49,873 bases of DNA from Laspinema palackyanum D2a (GCA_025370845.1 JAMXFF010000036.1:27099-76971), one strand, 5' to 3'. Positions 9,419-19,076 are shown, counted from the stretch's first letter. Program-made: numbers and translations. Notes: generated from the letters alone by a model not told the origin.

Positions 9419-9478
9419 GTTTGTAGTAACCCCTTCATGGGTTTCTTAAGATGACTCAATCAAGGAGTCACTACGAAC
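9419..9478. repeat. About 60-bp palindromic element, second copy
   Basis: Ends GTTTGTAGTAAC and GTCACTACGAAC pair as imperfect inverted repeats, and the interior CCCCTTCATGGG and TCAAGGAG modules match the copy at 3416-3477. It fills the gap between two convergent genes and may act as a bidirectional terminator. Confidence 0.75.
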
Positions 9479-9497
9479 ATTCCTAGTGCTAAGGGGT

Positions 9498-11975
9498 TTA
9501 TCCTGCGGTATCAACGGCTTGAACAGAAGTTGGATAAGGCTGCTTCGTGGGAATTTCCAGGATAAACTCGGCACCCTGGGACAGTTCGGAAATACAGCGA
9601 ATCTCACCTTGATGTTTCTCCACGACAACTTCCTTGGCGATCGCCAACCCAACCCCGATGGATTTTTTCGTGGATTTGGTGGTAAAAAATGGCTCAAAGA
9701 TTTGCTCTTGAAGGGTTGGGTTAATCCCCACCCCGTTATCAGCAATCCTAATTAAGACGCGATCGCCTCCCAGGGCTTCCGTGCGAATCAAAATGGTTTT
9801 TTGTCCCGGGTGATTGGGGTGGAACTCTAACGCATCGATCGCATTGGAGAGCAGATTCATAAACACTTGATTGAGTTGGCTGGGATAGCACTCCACCTCG
9901 GGCAGATTTCCATAAGCTTTGACAATTTGAATTCCCGGCAAACCCCCTTTCCCTTTTAATCGATGTTGTAAAATCAATAACGTGCTATTAATTCCCTCAT
10001 GAATGTCCACCGCCTTCAAGTCCGATTCATTCAAACGCATGAAATTTCGCAAGGCATGAACTAAATCTCGAATGCGTTCCGCCCCCCCTTTCATCGATTC
10101 AATCACGTTGGAAAAATCTTGGGAAGTAAATTCCAGGTCGATTGATTCTATGGTTTCTAAAATTTCAGGGGCAGGTTCAGGATAGTGCTGTTGATAAAGA
10201 TACAAGAGATTAAATAAATCCTCCGCATACTCCTGAGCATGAGACAGATTTCCCGTGATGAAGTTAATCGGATTCGTAATTTCAGCCGCAATACTGGCAA
10301 TTAACTCCCCCAGTTCCGACATCCTTTCTTGTTCGATTAACTGAGTTTGAGTCCGCTGGAGTTCTTGCAAGGCTTTTGCCAGTTGATGGGCTTTTTCCTT
10401 GGTTTTCGCTTCGGATTCCTGCAAGGCGACATTTAATTTAGCCAGTTCATCCGCTTGCCGCAAAACGATGGTGACGATCGCATTTTTGAGGTCTAATGCC
10501 GCATCAATTTCACAGGGTTTCCAGGGTAAAGAGGTTAATTTGACCAGTTCTTGCCACACTTCAAAGGATTTTCGAGGATGCAGTCGAGGATTTCTGCCCG
10601 GTAACAGTTCAAAGGGGGTATTCGGGTCTCCCGCCCAACTGACTTGATGAACCACTTCAGTTCTAAACCATAACACATAATGCTTGGGTTCTTTGGAAAT
10701 CACCACCGCCAGCAATCCACTGGCGATATCTTTATAAGTTTCGGCTTCTGGATAAACACTCGCCAGGGAATCTGTATGATAAACGCTGGGAAAGTTCTGT
10801 TGTTCCAACCAGTGAATCAGCCGCTCAATGCGATCGCGACTGGGAGTATTCCCCACTTGCTGATAAGTTTCTTTGAAATAAATTACCGCCCCATCAGCCC
10901 TGACCAGATTCAGTAAGTTCGGTTGAAAGTTTACTAATCCGTCAATAAAATCAGTCTCCCTTGACATATATTCGACTAATTTTGCCGTCGTTGCTTGCAA
11001 TTGCAGGCGATATTCATAGAAGCTATCATCTTCTTTAGACCGGAGTTCCAATGCCATCACCTTGCCAAAGAATTCGCAGGCTTTCCTCACTTCATAAGAC
11101 ACATATTTGGGCGAGTTATGATGGCAGGCAACCAGTCCCCAAAGTTTCCCCTCTTTGACAATCGAGATTGACATTGATGCACGAACCTTCATATTTTGAA
11201 GATACTCGATATGACAAGGGGACACACTGCGAAGAACCGAATGGCTCAAGTCAAGAAGTTTTTGGTCTAGGGGATTAATGGTCGGAACAATGGCAACCGG
11301 TTTGTAGTTGACATCGGCAATTAAGCGAAGCAAATTAATTGAATAAAGTTGTCTTGCCTGGAGGGGAATATCCTCTGCTGGATAATTTAAGTTTAACCAA
11401 GAGTCCATAGACTCCTGTTTTTCCTCGGCCAAAACCGTTCCATGTCCGGCCGGGTCGAATCGATAGAGCATTACCCGGTCAAATCCCGTAATATTTCTAA
11501 CTTCTTTGACTACAAACTCACAAAGTTGTTGAAAATTTTTGGAATTTTGAATGGTCGATGCAGCCGCTTCAACCAACTTATAAAAGCTTAAAAATCCCAC
11601 GGTTTTCGGAGAAAGAGCGGGTTCGAGTTCTAAAATTAAACAATCGGGATGAGAGTGATGAACGATGCCATCAAAGTAGAGGGTTTTCCAGTCCGTATGA
11701 ATCGTGATGTTGAGAGGATTGATACTCCCCAAGGTCTGATAATTGATAGATTCTTTGATAACATTGATCTGAGTGGCATCCAGTAAAGTCTCTAAGGGTT
11801 GGTCCAGAAATGTTTCCGGTGGGCGTCCAAAAAACTTAACGGTATTGTTGCTAACTTGTAATATTTTGAGTTCCGTTGACAAGACAAACAGGACCCCGTG
11901 GGGTTGGATTAAACCGGGACTTTGGATCGGTTCTCGTTCGTAGTTTGCCCAACTTAGTGTTTCTGACTGCATCAT
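9498..11975 (-). CDS. Cph1-like phytochrome with degenerate histidine kinase domain
   Basis: 825 residues: PAS (about 15-125), GAF (about 140-310), PHY (about 320-495), a coiled-coil linker and a C-terminal kinase. The bilin-binding motif SVSPCHIEYLQNM puts a cysteine at residue 254, where Cph1-type phytochromes attach phycocyanobilin. The DIP-type motif (AEDIP) and the PHY tongue PRxSF motif (PRKSF, near 467) are present. There is no N-terminal biliverdin-type Cys. In the H-box, where relatives read AHEINNP, this protein reads AAEITNP, so the phospho-accepting His is Ala564 (codon GCT at 10284-10286). The ATPase boxes (NQVFMNLLSNAIDAL, DNGVG, GVGLAI) look intact. Photosensing is likely; autophosphorylation by the usual route is not. 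Confidence 0.9.
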   Translation of the reverse strand: MMQSETLSWANYEREPIQSPGLIQPHGVLFVLSTELKILQVSNNTVKFFGRPPETFLDQPLETLLDATQINVIKESINYQTLGSINPLNITIHTDWKTLYFDGIVHHSHPDCLILELEPALSPKTVGFLSFYKLVEAAASTIQNSKNFQQLCEFVVKEVRNITGFDRVMLYRFDPAGHGTVLAEEKQESMDSWLNLNYPAEDIPLQARQLYSINLLRLIADVNYKPVAIVPTINPLDQKLLDLSHSVLRSVSPCHIEYLQNMKVRASMSISIVKEGKLWGLVACHHNSPKYVSYEVRKACEFFGKVMALELRSKEDDSFYEYRLQLQATTAKLVEYMSRETDFIDGLVNFQPNLLNLVRADGAVIYFKETYQQVGNTPSRDRIERLIHWLEQQNFPSVYHTDSLASVYPEAETYKDIASGLLAVVISKEPKHYVLWFRTEVVHQVSWAGDPNTPFELLPGRNPRLHPRKSFEVWQELVKLTSLPWKPCEIDAALDLKNAIVTIVLRQADELAKLNVALQESEAKTKEKAHQLAKALQELQRTQTQLIEQERMSELGELIASIAAEITNPINFITGNLSHAQEYAEDLFNLLYLYQQHYPEPAPEILETIESIDLEFTSQDFSNVIESMKGGAERIRDLVHALRNFMRLNESDLKAVDIHEGINSTLLILQHRLKGKGGLPGIQIVKAYGNLPEVECYPSQLNQVFMNLLSNAIDALEFHPNHPGQKTILIRTEALGGDRVLIRIADNGVGINPTLQEQIFEPFFTTKSTKKSIGVGLAIAKEVVVEKHQGEIRCISELSQGAEFILEIPTKQPYPTSVQAVDTAG

Positions 11976-12469
11976 CTGAATTCTCCGACTGTTTGGGTGA
12001 ATCTAGGACCTTGTTTCCCGACAACTGGGTTTAAAGAAAGAGGAAATTGGGCCTTTCGGGTTATTGCAATGGACGCTTTATATTAGCCGGTTATTTTCCT
12101 TAATATTTTCTTAAAATTTTATCATAATCGTTGGCTCATACTTTACTTTTCACCGAAAAAAATCTTTTTGTAACAATTCTTAATCTCCTGATTGTGCGAG
12201 TCCCAATTGTGTCAGAAAACCGGGGAAGCCGAGAGGGCTCAGGATTAGCAAAACCCAGACCGATCGCCCCCTGTAGCTGAAATTTCGGGTTTGTGAGAGG
12301 GGGCAACGGAATCGGCTGCGATCGCCCTTTTGCAGCCCCAGGACAGCGAGTTTGCCCCGTCATCACCCCTCCCACGCCCTAATTCCCATCGTCCCTCCTG
12401 GGCTATACAGGGAGTCAATGGCCGAATTTACCCGCATCATCGGGCAAAATCCGAGTTTCCCAAGGGGAA
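11976..12469. other. Intergenic spacer, no gene seen
   Basis: 494 bp between two minus-strand genes. The part near 12070-12130 is AT-rich and lies upstream of the phytochrome gene, so its promoter probably sits there. The rest contains a HIP1-like site and no convincing ORF or structured RNA. Confidence 0.4.
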
Positions 12470-13921
12470 TTAATGGCTGTCTTTAAAAAACTGGAATTGG
12501 CAGTCAGTGATGCGCCCTGCATCATAAAGGGTTTCGGCTATTTCCGAAAGGGTCAAGACCGAATGTGCTTGATACCCATTGTCTTTTAATCGCTGTTTCA
12601 CCCCTTTTTCATGGTCGATAAAGACCACAATATCCTCCACCTTCAACCCGGTCGATTGCAGCTTTTGCGCCCCTTCTATCGCACTTTTTCCACTGATTAA
12701 AATATCATCCACCACCACTACGGTTTCCCCGGGATTAAAATGACCTTCCACTAACCGTCTTGTTCCATGTGCCTTCACTTCTTTCCGGGGGAAAATCATC
12801 GGGTAATTCAACCGCAAAGAAAGTCCCGTTGCCGTGGGTAATGCCCCGTAGGGAATTCCGGCAATTCTGTCAAAATTTAGGGTTTTTAAAACCTCAGCAT
12901 AAGCCCCAATAATTTTATCAAAAATTTGTGGATTTGAGATAATCGTTCGCAAGTCAACATAATAGGGAAAAGTTTCCCCCGATGCTTGGACATATTCTCC
13001 AAACATGATGCAACCCAAATCATAGAGTTGCAGAATTAAATCCGTATGGGGATGAGCATCGGTGGTGGGAATATCTGGAAACCACACCGGACAAGCTTGG
13101 GCCTCTGATGGGATGCGAACTCTCACTTGATTAATCGTTTCTCGCAGTCCTAAAATTAGGGAACCGGCATTTTCACTGCTTAAATAATCTTGGGGAACTG
13201 GCAGGATTAATCCATCCCCTTGACTGTTTAAACCGGCTTTGAGAATGTTAGCTAAAACCGTTCCTTCTGACCAGATACTGCGGGCCAGAATCAGCCGTTC
13301 TGGGGCAACGGACCGGACTCGTTTCAAGACTTCTGGCGTATTGGTTCCCACCTCAACTGCCACCTGTTCCGGAGTCCCCCAAGTCCGAGTTTCTTTGACA
13401 ATTTGTAGATACAATGGCGCATCATTTTTAGGATAATGTTGCAAGATTTGCGCCGCAGGATTGGAGGTGTGACACAGGACAAAGACGGCTTTATCGGGAT
13501 ACAGTAAAAATGGGGCGGCTAAATCTTGCCCGGGATAGGGACTCAGGGTCACCGCATCCACTTGCCAGCGTTCAAAAATGGTCTGGGCAAATACGGTACT
13601 ACTGTTCAAATCCGAGTGTTTGACATCTAAAATCACTGGGAGTGAACTGGGAATCGCTTCTAAAATTTGCTGCAATAAATTAAGGCCCTCCGCACCCAAT
13701 GCGGTGTAAAATCCGAGGGTTGGTTTGTAGGCACAGACCAGTTCAGCAGTTTGGGCAATGATAAAATGCAGCCAATCCGTCAAATGCGCGATCGCAGTGG
13801 CGGGATTATCCGGGGTCCCGAACCGAGAAGGCAGGGCCTCGGGATCCGGGTCGAGTCCCACGCAAAGTAGGCTATTATTGCGCTCGATCGCACTTTGCAA
13901 TTTATCGCTAAAATTAATCAT
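12470..13921 (-). CDS. pyrFE: Bifunctional orotidine-5'-phosphate decarboxylase / orotate phosphoribosyltransferase
   Basis: A fusion of the last two steps of UMP synthesis. The N-terminal half (about 1-275) is a group-2 OMP decarboxylase with LCVGLDPDP and the catalytic DVKHSDLNSST (Asp-x-Lys-x-x-Asp type). The C-terminal half (about 290-483) is orotate phosphoribosyltransferase with the PRPP-binding motif VVVVDDILISGKS. Order is PyrF then PyrE, opposite to the eukaryotic UMP synthase. I choose the ATG at 13921, where the protein begins INFSDKL as in other group-2 enzymes. An in-frame GTG at 13963 would add 14 residues but has no well-spaced ribosome-binding site. Confidence 0.92.
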   Translation of the reverse strand: MINFSDKLQSAIERNNSLLCVGLDPDPEALPSRFGTPDNPATAIAHLTDWLHFIIAQTAELVCAYKPTLGFYTALGAEGLNLLQQILEAIPSSLPVILDVKHSDLNSSTVFAQTIFERWQVDAVTLSPYPGQDLAAPFLLYPDKAVFVLCHTSNPAAQILQHYPKNDAPLYLQIVKETRTWGTPEQVAVEVGTNTPEVLKRVRSVAPERLILARSIWSEGTVLANILKAGLNSQGDGLILPVPQDYLSSENAGSLILGLRETINQVRVRIPSEAQACPVWFPDIPTTDAHPHTDLILQLYDLGCIMFGEYVQASGETFPYYVDLRTIISNPQIFDKIIGAYAEVLKTLNFDRIAGIPYGALPTATGLSLRLNYPMIFPRKEVKAHGTRRLVEGHFNPGETVVVVDDILISGKSAIEGAQKLQSTGLKVEDIVVFIDHEKGVKQRLKDNGYQAHSVLTLSEIAETLYDAGRITDCQFQFFKDSH

Positions 13922-14188
13922 AATGGGTGGAGATTGAATCGATTTTGCACGAATTTCGCTCACCTCCCCCGGTTTTACTCACCGGGGAAATGACCCACGG
14001 TGATCGTCGCCTAACCCGGTCTAAAATTAGCAATTTGCAATTCACCAATCCTGGGAATTCTTGTTAAAACCGGAGATTCACGATATCAATGGAGTATAAC
14101 TTAGGGAATGAACGGACGAGGTAGGAACAGAGGAATCTGTTGTTGCCCTCACTCTGGCTTATTTTACCATTAATGAGCGATCGCAACG

Positions 14189-14764
14189 ATGACTGGAGAA
14201 AAAATTGGCAAATACCTCACCCTAGAAGAATTTTGTACCTGTACGCAAACTTATCGAACCTACAAGGATCAGATTAATCCCTTTCCCGAGAACCCCCAGG
14301 AAACGATTCCGGCAATTTCGGCGTTAATCGAGGCAATTGTCGATCCAGTTATCGACGAGTTCGGACGCGATCGGTTCCAGTTGACTTATGGATTTTGTTC
14401 CAAAGATTTAAAGCGCTATCTGGAGAAAAAAGACCCGGTAACGGGACAAAAAAATGGTCGGGTGGCCCCGGAATTGGACCAACATTTGGCCCATGAAGTC
14501 AATCAGAAGGGGAAGTATTATTGTCAGCGCCTTGGGGCCTCCTGCGATTTTCTGATTAGGGATTTATCCAGTGCAGATTTAGTGAATTGGATTTTGGCCC
14601 ATCAATTACCTTTTGATTCTCTCTATTTTTATGGGGAAACTCGACCAATTCATATTAGTTATGGTCCGCAACAGAAGCGGGATATTTGGACTTTTACTCG
14701 GGGGAGACAGCCGACTAAAAAGGGGATTGAGGCGTGGGTGGATTTGGCGAAATTGATTCAATAA
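14189..14764 (+). CDS. Peptidase M15-like conserved protein
   Basis: 191 residues, no signal peptide. The central section (TYGFCSKDLKRYL, then QRLGASCDFLIRD, then RPIHISYG) has the spacing of the M15 D-Ala-D-Ala peptidase / Hedgehog fold: a Ser/Lys region, a GxxxDF strand, and a late H-x-S strand. The usual first zinc His appears to be missing (QRLG instead of HxxG), so it may be inactive or bind something else. This is pattern-based inference; the protein could be an unrelated cyanobacterial family. It sits just outside the phosphorothioation island and converges with the Uma2 gene. Confidence 0.55.
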   Translation: MTGEKIGKYLTLEEFCTCTQTYRTYKDQINPFPENPQETIPAISALIEAIVDPVIDEFGRDRFQLTYGFCSKDLKRYLEKKDPVTGQKNGRVAPELDQHLAHEVNQKGKYYCQRLGASCDFLIRDLSSADLVNWILAHQLPFDSLYFYGETRPIHISYGPQQKRDIWTFTRGRQPTKKGIEAWVDLAKLIQ

Positions 14765-14799
14765 ACCCGCACCTTAAAGGGTGGGGCTATACGGACAAA

Positions 14800-14863
14800 G
14801 CCCGTGGTTCGACCCTTCGACTAGCTCAGGGCAGGCTTTGCTCACCAGAACCCTGCGCGGGCT
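14800..14863. repeat. Palindromic element between convergent genes
   Basis: GCCCGTGGTTC (14800-14810) pairs imperfectly with GAACCCTGCGCGGGC (14848-14862). The inside reads TTCGACTAGCTCAGGGC, a common cyanobacterial dispersed repeat. It may serve as a bidirectional terminator. Confidence 0.5.
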
Positions 14864-14905
14864 AATATATAAAAGCTAATTTCATTAGAAAAACAAGCGG
14901 TTTTA

Positions 14906-15448
14906 TTACTCAAATACTGGCGGCCATAAATCAGCGATCGGCATTTCCCAACCGGGGAATAATTCAGGAATGGTTAGTGTATCTTCAGTATTGAGTAGGG
15001 TGGTTTCTCCCGTGGGACGATAGACGGTGACGGTTTCTTTATCCGGGTCAACTAATATCCCGACGGTGCTTCCTAATGCTAAAAATAGTTTAATTTTATC
15101 GGCGAGGGGATTAAGGCGATCGCTTTTGGATTTAATCTCCACCATCAAATCGGGAACGAGGCGCACAAAATCCCGATTGCTGCGCTTAATTCGGTCCGCC
15201 AGAACAAAGGATACATCCGGTGCCCGCAAGTCCGTATTTGGCAGGATAAATCCCCCACTGGAATCATAAACTCGTCCTAATCTGCGGGGATTGACCCACA
15301 GTTTTAGTAAAAAGGTAAATTGAGCACCAATTTCGCTAGAGGTGTCGTCAGATGGACCCATTGCCTTAATTCCTCCATCGATTAATTCTAGGTTCCACTC
15401 GGGATGTTCTATTTGCAGTTGTTCCAAGTCAGCAATTGTTAAACTCAT
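14906..15448 (-). CDS. Uma2-family (DUF820) putative endonuclease
   Basis: 180 residues, the normal length for this family, which is greatly expanded in cyanobacteria. The PD-(D/E)XK-like core is seen as DLRAPDVSFV (conserved Asp) and LMVEIKSKSD (ExK), followed by a GILVDPD strand and a VYRP segment. The family is assigned to the restriction-endonuclease fold, but its biological role is mostly unknown and many members have been linked to mobile DNA. It lies next to the phosphorothioation island with 30 bp to the methyltransferase stop, but Uma2 genes occur in many contexts, so a functional link is not implied. Confidence 0.85.
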   Translation of the reverse strand: MSLTIADLEQLQIEHPEWNLELIDGGIKAMGPSDDTSSEIGAQFTFLLKLWVNPRRLGRVYDSSGGFILPNTDLRAPDVSFVLADRIKRSNRDFVRLVPDLMVEIKSKSDRLNPLADKIKLFLALGSTVGILVDPDKETVTVYRPTGETTLLNTEDTLTIPELFPGWEMPIADLWPPVFE

Positions 15449-15478
15449 GATTTAACCTCTCGGTTGCTTTATTTTAGT

Positions 15479-18430
15479 TTAGCTTAAGTCCGGTTCAGGT
15501 TGCATTTGCTTTTTCTGACGCGATCGCAATGCTGCTGCTGCTTTGAGGATTTTCAAGCGATAGGGGTCGGCATCTTTGCGCCAATACACGATATTTCCCC
15601 GAATTTCAGCACAGTTTTCTTCTAACCTTTTTTGCCAATTTTTAAGGGTTTTAATCTCCCAGGGTCGGTCTAGCAATCCCCGATTTTCTTCCTGATGGGT
15701 CAGTTTAACCAGTTTCTCATACTGGGGATAGTCCGGAGTCACACAGGCATCTTTTCGATGAAGGATTGGCGGATTATCGTCGTTATCATAATCTCGATAA
15801 ATCACCCGCAAATCGATTAAGTCAATATCCATCCGGGTATGTAAAATGGGATGGGTTTCTTGGTCAAAATTGGGGTAAAATAAATAAGATATTCTCGGCT
15901 TTTTCAGGCTGAAATTAATTAAAGTGGCCTCATCCATCCGGCCAATTGCTCGACTCACCACCCCTTCATAAATTCTCAGCAAGGGTTCAAGGGTTTCTAA
16001 CGCGGAAACATGAACTGTAAAACTATTGGGTTTCAGCAACCCTACGGAACTATTTTTACAACTCCGCGCCACTAATTCGATATCATTTAAACTAAACACC
16101 AGTTGTTCTGCCATAATGCAGGCAGTCCGATAGGAGGGAAATAGCGCTTTGATATCATTTTGAATTTCTAACGGTAAATGAGACAGTTGGACTCGTTTTA
16201 ACAAGTTTGTGACGGCAATATAAGTGATGATATCCTTGCGACGTTTTTCGGTAATTGCCTCCCATTCTTCGGGGTGAGTGAACTCCATAATCACTTTAAA
16301 GGCGCGGCGCAAATTGCCAAATTCGGCGATGATTTGGGGTTCTTGGGGGAGTTCACCGGGAACAGGGAGTCTGCCGCGATCGCTGGCAAATTCCATGAGT
16401 GGCGTTAGGATTTCCCGATATTCATCAAAACTTTTCAGCAGTTTGGGAACCGTCGTCCGACTGCGGAAGCGATAAGATTGAATCCGTTGTGCCAATTGTT
16501 GGTCCCGAAAGACGAAATAAATCCCCAATGCCACCGGAATTGCTTCTACTTGCAGAACAGTTTCAATGTACTGTTTCAGTTCTTCCTGTTCATAATATTT
16601 CTGAAAAGTATGGCGGCGAGTAATTACCCCATCTCCATAAGCAACTTGACCACTATTTCGGTCATCCACTAAGACTAATGACGCAACAATTAACACTTTT
16701 TGGGTCAATTCCCAGGATTGAATTAGCGCTTGTCGGCGTTCTTCTAAATCTTCAATCACATTAATAATATAACCCAAATTCACTACGTCTGCGGGAGTCC
16801 GAGGTGTATCTGGGGAATAATACGGGTCCCAACCACTACTCGAAAATCCTTGTTCGGCAATTCGTTTAATGTCCCCCCCATGACCACATCCATAATCAAA
16901 AAAGGTCGTTCCTTCAGTAAAAAATCCCGCTTCTAATCCTAATCGCATCGGACGGGAGATAGCATTACGAACAATTGCAGCGCGATGGCGTTCGATTTTG
17001 GGGGTGGTTTTTAGGGGTTTATAGGTTGTCTTGGATTCGGAGGAGACAATGACCGTATGTCCCTGAATTTCGACCCCAGCAGCGGCCAAATAGTCTAACC
17101 ATCCATTCCGAGTTCCAATCCCCCGGGACTTGTTTAACAGTCCTAATTTTTCTTCTTCTCGGGTGAGGGTTTCAAACAGTTCATACAGCGGATAATCTGG
17201 GGTGACAAAGGTTTCTTTACGATGGAGAACCGGAGGATTATCCGCTTGGCGATAGTCTCGATAGCGAATTCGACCCTCGGGGAAATGAATCCGGAGACTT
17301 GCCTCTAATGCCGGATGTGGGTCAGTGTCGAATTCCGGGTAAAATAGATAAGAAATAATCGGTTTTTCAAGGTTAAATTTAATTAAAGTTGCGCCATCGA
17401 CTTGTCCTAGATGACGACGGACAACTGCTTCATATAATCGCAAAATTGGGTCTAAGGATTCTATCGCCCAAAAATGAACATACAATGCACCAGGTAGTTT
17501 TTTCCCCAGAGGACTATTTTGGCAAGCGGTGGTGACTGCATCTGGGGATTCTAATTGGGATAACAAGTTTTGCGCGGATTCTTTTGCGGTGGTCCAATTC
17601 CCAAATAAGGCGCGAAAATTAGCGGCAATTTGCGGAGAGAATTCGGAGAAGGAGGGAACGCACTGTTTTTCCCATATCAGACTTGCTAGATAAATTAAGG
17701 CATCTTGACGGCATTTTTCCTGAATTTGCTGCCAAATTTCCTCGGAGGTTGCTGCTTGAATTTGATAAAATGCCTGTTCTAAACTGCCAAATTGTCGGAT
17801 AATTGCTTTGGCGGTGGATAACTCCTTAATCTTAGGTAATCGTCCCCAGTCCGCGACAAACTCCATCAACGGGGTGAGGATTTCTTCTTGTGCAATTAAC
17901 GCTGTCGCATCGGGGTTGAGGGGAGGAATTATGGAACGCGATCGCCCTTGATTGAAGTGATAAATTTGAGCATCTGCCGGATTGCGAAAGATGAAATAAA
18001 CCCCCAATCCTGCTGGGGTTGCCTCTACGGATAAAATACGTTCCAGTTCCCTTTTCAGTTCTACTTTTTCATAATAGGTATGAACCGAATTCATGGGAAT
18101 CACGCCTTCTTTCCCATAAGCGATTTTTCCTTGATTGACCTCGGAAACGGTAACTGATGCAGCGACAATTAAAACATTTTCGGTCAATTTCCAGGCATCT
18201 TGCAAGACATCCTGACGTTCTTCTGGGGACTGGATTATATTGAGGATATCGGCAAGATAAACAACATCCGCAGGATGGTGATTGGCATCTCCCCCATAGT
18301 CCAAAAACGTGGTTTCAGCAGTCAGAATTCCCGCTTCTCCGGCGAGACGCAGGGGACGGGGGAGATGGCGGTGAACCGATGCCAAACGGTCTAGTTTGGT
18401 TTGGGGTAGCGGCAAACTGGATTTATCCAT
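15479..18430 (-). CDS. Phosphorothioation-associated methyltransferase, tandem duplicated
   Basis: About 983 residues from the ATG at 18430 (a GTG at 18499 would add 23 residues that do not look conserved). The protein holds two homologous copies of the Dnd-associated putative methyltransferase. Copy 2 (second half) has an intact SAM-binding segment, DYGCGHGGD, followed by SGWDPYY. Copy 1 matches it on both sides (TFLDYGGD joining directly to ADVVYLADILNII) but lacks about 20 residues covering the end of motif I and motif II. Both copies then share GVYFIFR/GIYFVFR, ISYLFYP and the NPPVLHRK/NPPILHRK plus VTPDYP motifs. Copy 1 is therefore probably a structural pseudo-enzyme. It is downstream of dndC-D-E on the same strand. 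The substrate is unknown. Confidence 0.85.
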   Translation of the reverse strand: MDKSSLPLPQTKLDRLASVHRHLPRPLRLAGEAGILTAETTFLDYGGDANHHPADVVYLADILNIIQSPEERQDVLQDAWKLTENVLIVAASVTVSEVNQGKIAYGKEGVIPMNSVHTYYEKVELKRELERILSVEATPAGLGVYFIFRNPADAQIYHFNQGRSRSIIPPLNPDATALIAQEEILTPLMEFVADWGRLPKIKELSTAKAIIRQFGSLEQAFYQIQAATSEEIWQQIQEKCRQDALIYLASLIWEKQCVPSFSEFSPQIAANFRALFGNWTTAKESAQNLLSQLESPDAVTTACQNSPLGKKLPGALYVHFWAIESLDPILRLYEAVVRRHLGQVDGATLIKFNLEKPIISYLFYPEFDTDPHPALEASLRIHFPEGRIRYRDYRQADNPPVLHRKETFVTPDYPLYELFETLTREEEKLGLLNKSRGIGTRNGWLDYLAAAGVEIQGHTVIVSSESKTTYKPLKTTPKIERHRAAIVRNAISRPMRLGLEAGFFTEGTTFFDYGCGHGGDIKRIAEQGFSSSGWDPYYSPDTPRTPADVVNLGYIINVIEDLEERRQALIQSWELTQKVLIVASLVLVDDRNSGQVAYGDGVITRRHTFQKYYEQEELKQYIETVLQVEAIPVALGIYFVFRDQQLAQRIQSYRFRSRTTVPKLLKSFDEYREILTPLMEFASDRGRLPVPGELPQEPQIIAEFGNLRRAFKVIMEFTHPEEWEAITEKRRKDIITYIAVTNLLKRVQLSHLPLEIQNDIKALFPSYRTACIMAEQLVFSLNDIELVARSCKNSSVGLLKPNSFTVHVSALETLEPLLRIYEGVVSRAIGRMDEATLINFSLKKPRISYLFYPNFDQETHPILHTRMDIDLIDLRVIYRDYDNDDNPPILHRKDACVTPDYPQYEKLVKLTHQEENRGLLDRPWEIKTLKNWQKRLEENCAEIRGNIVYWRKDADPYRLKILKAAAALRSRQKKQMQPEPDLS

Positions 18431-18548
18431 AAGATTGGAGGTGTAACTCAGCAGCGATCGTGACCCACCTTGTTCATACCACAAAACGGCTGCCGCCACT
18501 CTAAATTTTTATTGCCGCTACCCCGTCACGGCAGAAACCGATGTCCAA

Positions 18549-19076
18549 CTAGGCAGTAAATTTACTGCGGATTTCTTCGATTCGTTTGCGGTTCACCCCT
18601 AAATCAGATTGTCCTAACCGCGATGCCGATCGCACTTGAATCACTCCCGACTTGCGATCGAGAAAAAATTCCACATCATCCACATATCCCATTAAAGAAC
18701 TGGTAAATTCAGCATACAGATAATGGGCGTCGGATTTAATGACTTGAGCATTGTCCATCTCTTCAAGAATCTCCTTGAGATGAGCAAATGCCCGTTTTGC
18801 CGAAGACTCATATTTTAACGGTTCAATTTGATGCTTTTTATCCGTTGCTTCCGCTTGGGAAGAGACACAATTCGGAGAAGTCGGACAAGGGGCTAATTTT
18901 CCCATGCTTACCCCTAAATTATCGGGACGTTCCCCGGAAAAGGAGAACAAACTGGCGATCGCATTCGGTGAAATATCAGCAGCGAATGCCGCAGGAGTTG
19001 CACCAAAATAACACAAGATTGCCAAGGTGACCGAAAAACACAGGGTGAGAACTTTGACAGGAGATAACTTGTACAT
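18549..19076 (-). CDS. DUF1499 secreted protein
   Basis: 175 residues. A signal peptide (about 1-33, ending AAFAA) precedes a DUF1499 domain with the typical opening LAPCPTSPNCVSSQA and the later YLYAEFTSSLMGYVDDVEFFLD and IQVRSASRLGQSDLGVNRKRIE blocks. The family is common in photosynthetic organisms and has no established biochemical role. It is 58 bp after dndE and about 118 bp before the methyltransferase start, on the same strand, so it may be transcribed with the island. Nothing in its sequence suggests a role in DNA sulfur modification. Confidence 0.88.
   Translation of the reverse strand: MYKLSPVKVLTLCFSVTLAILCYFGATPAAFAADISPNAIASLFSFSGERPDNLGVSMGKLAPCPTSPNCVSSQAEATDKKHQIEPLKYESSAKRAFAHLKEILEEMDNAQVIKSDAHYLYAEFTSSLMGYVDDVEFFLDRKSGVIQVRSASRLGQSDLGVNRKRIEEIRSKFTA

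Noticed and set aside
12136-12375. 79-codon open frame upstream of pyrFE
   Set aside because: Composition is poor, no ribosome-binding site is seen and it sits in a spacer with HIP1-type sequence.
14800-14863. tRNA-like fragments (GGTTCGA and AGCTCAG)
   Set aside because: The order is wrong for a tRNA and there is no acceptor stem or anticodon loop; it is a common palindromic repeat.
15479-18430. Methyltransferase start at the GTG at 18499
   Set aside because: The 23 added residues do not look conserved, and the ATG at 18430 gives the expected family start.
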